Below, one piece after another: positions 48,623 to 48,671 of a stretch of 48,671 bases of DNA. The notes below the pieces were generated by a model. It did not search any database. It was not told the DNA's origin and saw only the letters and a list, made by a program, of their open reading frames with translations. Both the position numbers and the translations under genes were made by a program. Numbering within the stretch: position 1 is the first letter of the stretch; each line of letters opens with the position of its first letter. This stretch comes from Chloroflexota bacterium (lineage in GTDB: Bacteria; Chloroflexota; Anaerolineae; Aggregatilineales; Phototrophicaceae), in the NCBI GenBank assembly GCA_011523615.1, contig WTGJ01000019.1:1761-50431 (forward strand), given 5' to 3'.

Positions 48623-48671
48623 AGCAATAATTTACCCAAGCGTTCCTTTGCAATATCAATATACTCACTCG
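48619..48671 (-). CDS. 3' end of a gene, probably a DNA methylase, cut by the right edge
   Basis: The last 16 codons read SEYIDIAKERLGKLLL and stop at 48619-48621. The pattern (E-Y-I-x-IA-x-x-R-L) is the usual C-terminal end of beta-class DNA methylases. The stop overlaps the GTG of the downstream nuclease by 4 bp. Confidence 0.45.
   Translation of the reverse strand, partial: SEYIDIAKERLGKLLL

Noticed and set aside
1-48671. CRISPR array or complete prophage
   Set aside because: No regularly spaced direct repeats were seen, and the terminase is the only phage-type structural or packaging gene.

Overview
The window is GC-rich, densely packed bacterial chromosome with genes on both strands. 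The gene content suggests a member of the Chloroflexota, perhaps a Caldilineales-like or sponge/soil-associated lineage: oligopeptide-type ABC transporter, LLM flavoenzymes, M24 peptidases, M29/NicX-like proteins, an enolase-superfamily enzyme, many scattered R-M genes and -10 boxes very close to start codons. This placement is inference; there is no rRNA or marker gene that settles it.

Layout. 0-14.5 kb: mostly housekeeping genes (cca, a Tat-exported molybdopterin oxidoreductase, nitroreductase, mltG, a DUF2461 protein, methyltransferases, tRNA-Ser(GGA), thymidine phosphorylase), interrupted by a type ISP-like nuclease-methylase and a decayed PIN toxin pair. An AhpD/peroxidase-like gene at 11.69-12.30 kb carries an in-frame TGA exactly at the second Cys of its CxxC motif and a hairpin just downstream, so it is read here as a selenoprotein. 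14.5-22.3 kb: a defence-rich segment with a frameshifted EcoRI-like adenine methylase, an ApeA-like HEPN protein in AT-rich DNA, a 45-codon relic of a DUF262-HNH nuclease, an orphan terminase, a RelE/SocA-like pair, and a type IIG R-M gene split by a (TGACC)5 repeat that looks phase-variable and is currently OFF. 22.4-26.8 kb: UPF0173 hydrolase, an orphan xanthine-dehydrogenase-type large subunit, then an AT-rich stretch with little coding. 26.8-45.9 kb: a catabolic/uptake region containing an ABC substrate-binding protein with two permeases (no ATPase in view), two LLM oxidoreductases, three M24 peptidase-family proteins, three M29/NicX-like proteins, an opine-dehydrogenase-like protein, a mandelate-racemase-like enzyme, a class V aminotransferase, an exported SOD and a MATE pump. 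The repeated M24 + NicX-like + LLM pattern suggests a pathway for a cyclic or N-substituted nitrogen compound, but the substrate is unknown. 45.9-48.7 kb: a Fur-family regulator divergent from a methylase-Mrr fusion, then an endonuclease VII-like nuclease overlapping the end of another gene cut by the window edge.

Two themes cross the whole window. First, short mobile-looking DNA: a ~32-36 bp dispersed repeat (four copies; two in frame inside genes, two abutting -10-like boxes), palindrome-rich in-frame insertions in at least three conserved genes, and 15-19 bp imperfect tandem repeats with covarying palindromes sitting exactly on start or stop codons. Second, at least five separate restriction/defence loci, two of which carry simple repeats able to switch their reading frame.
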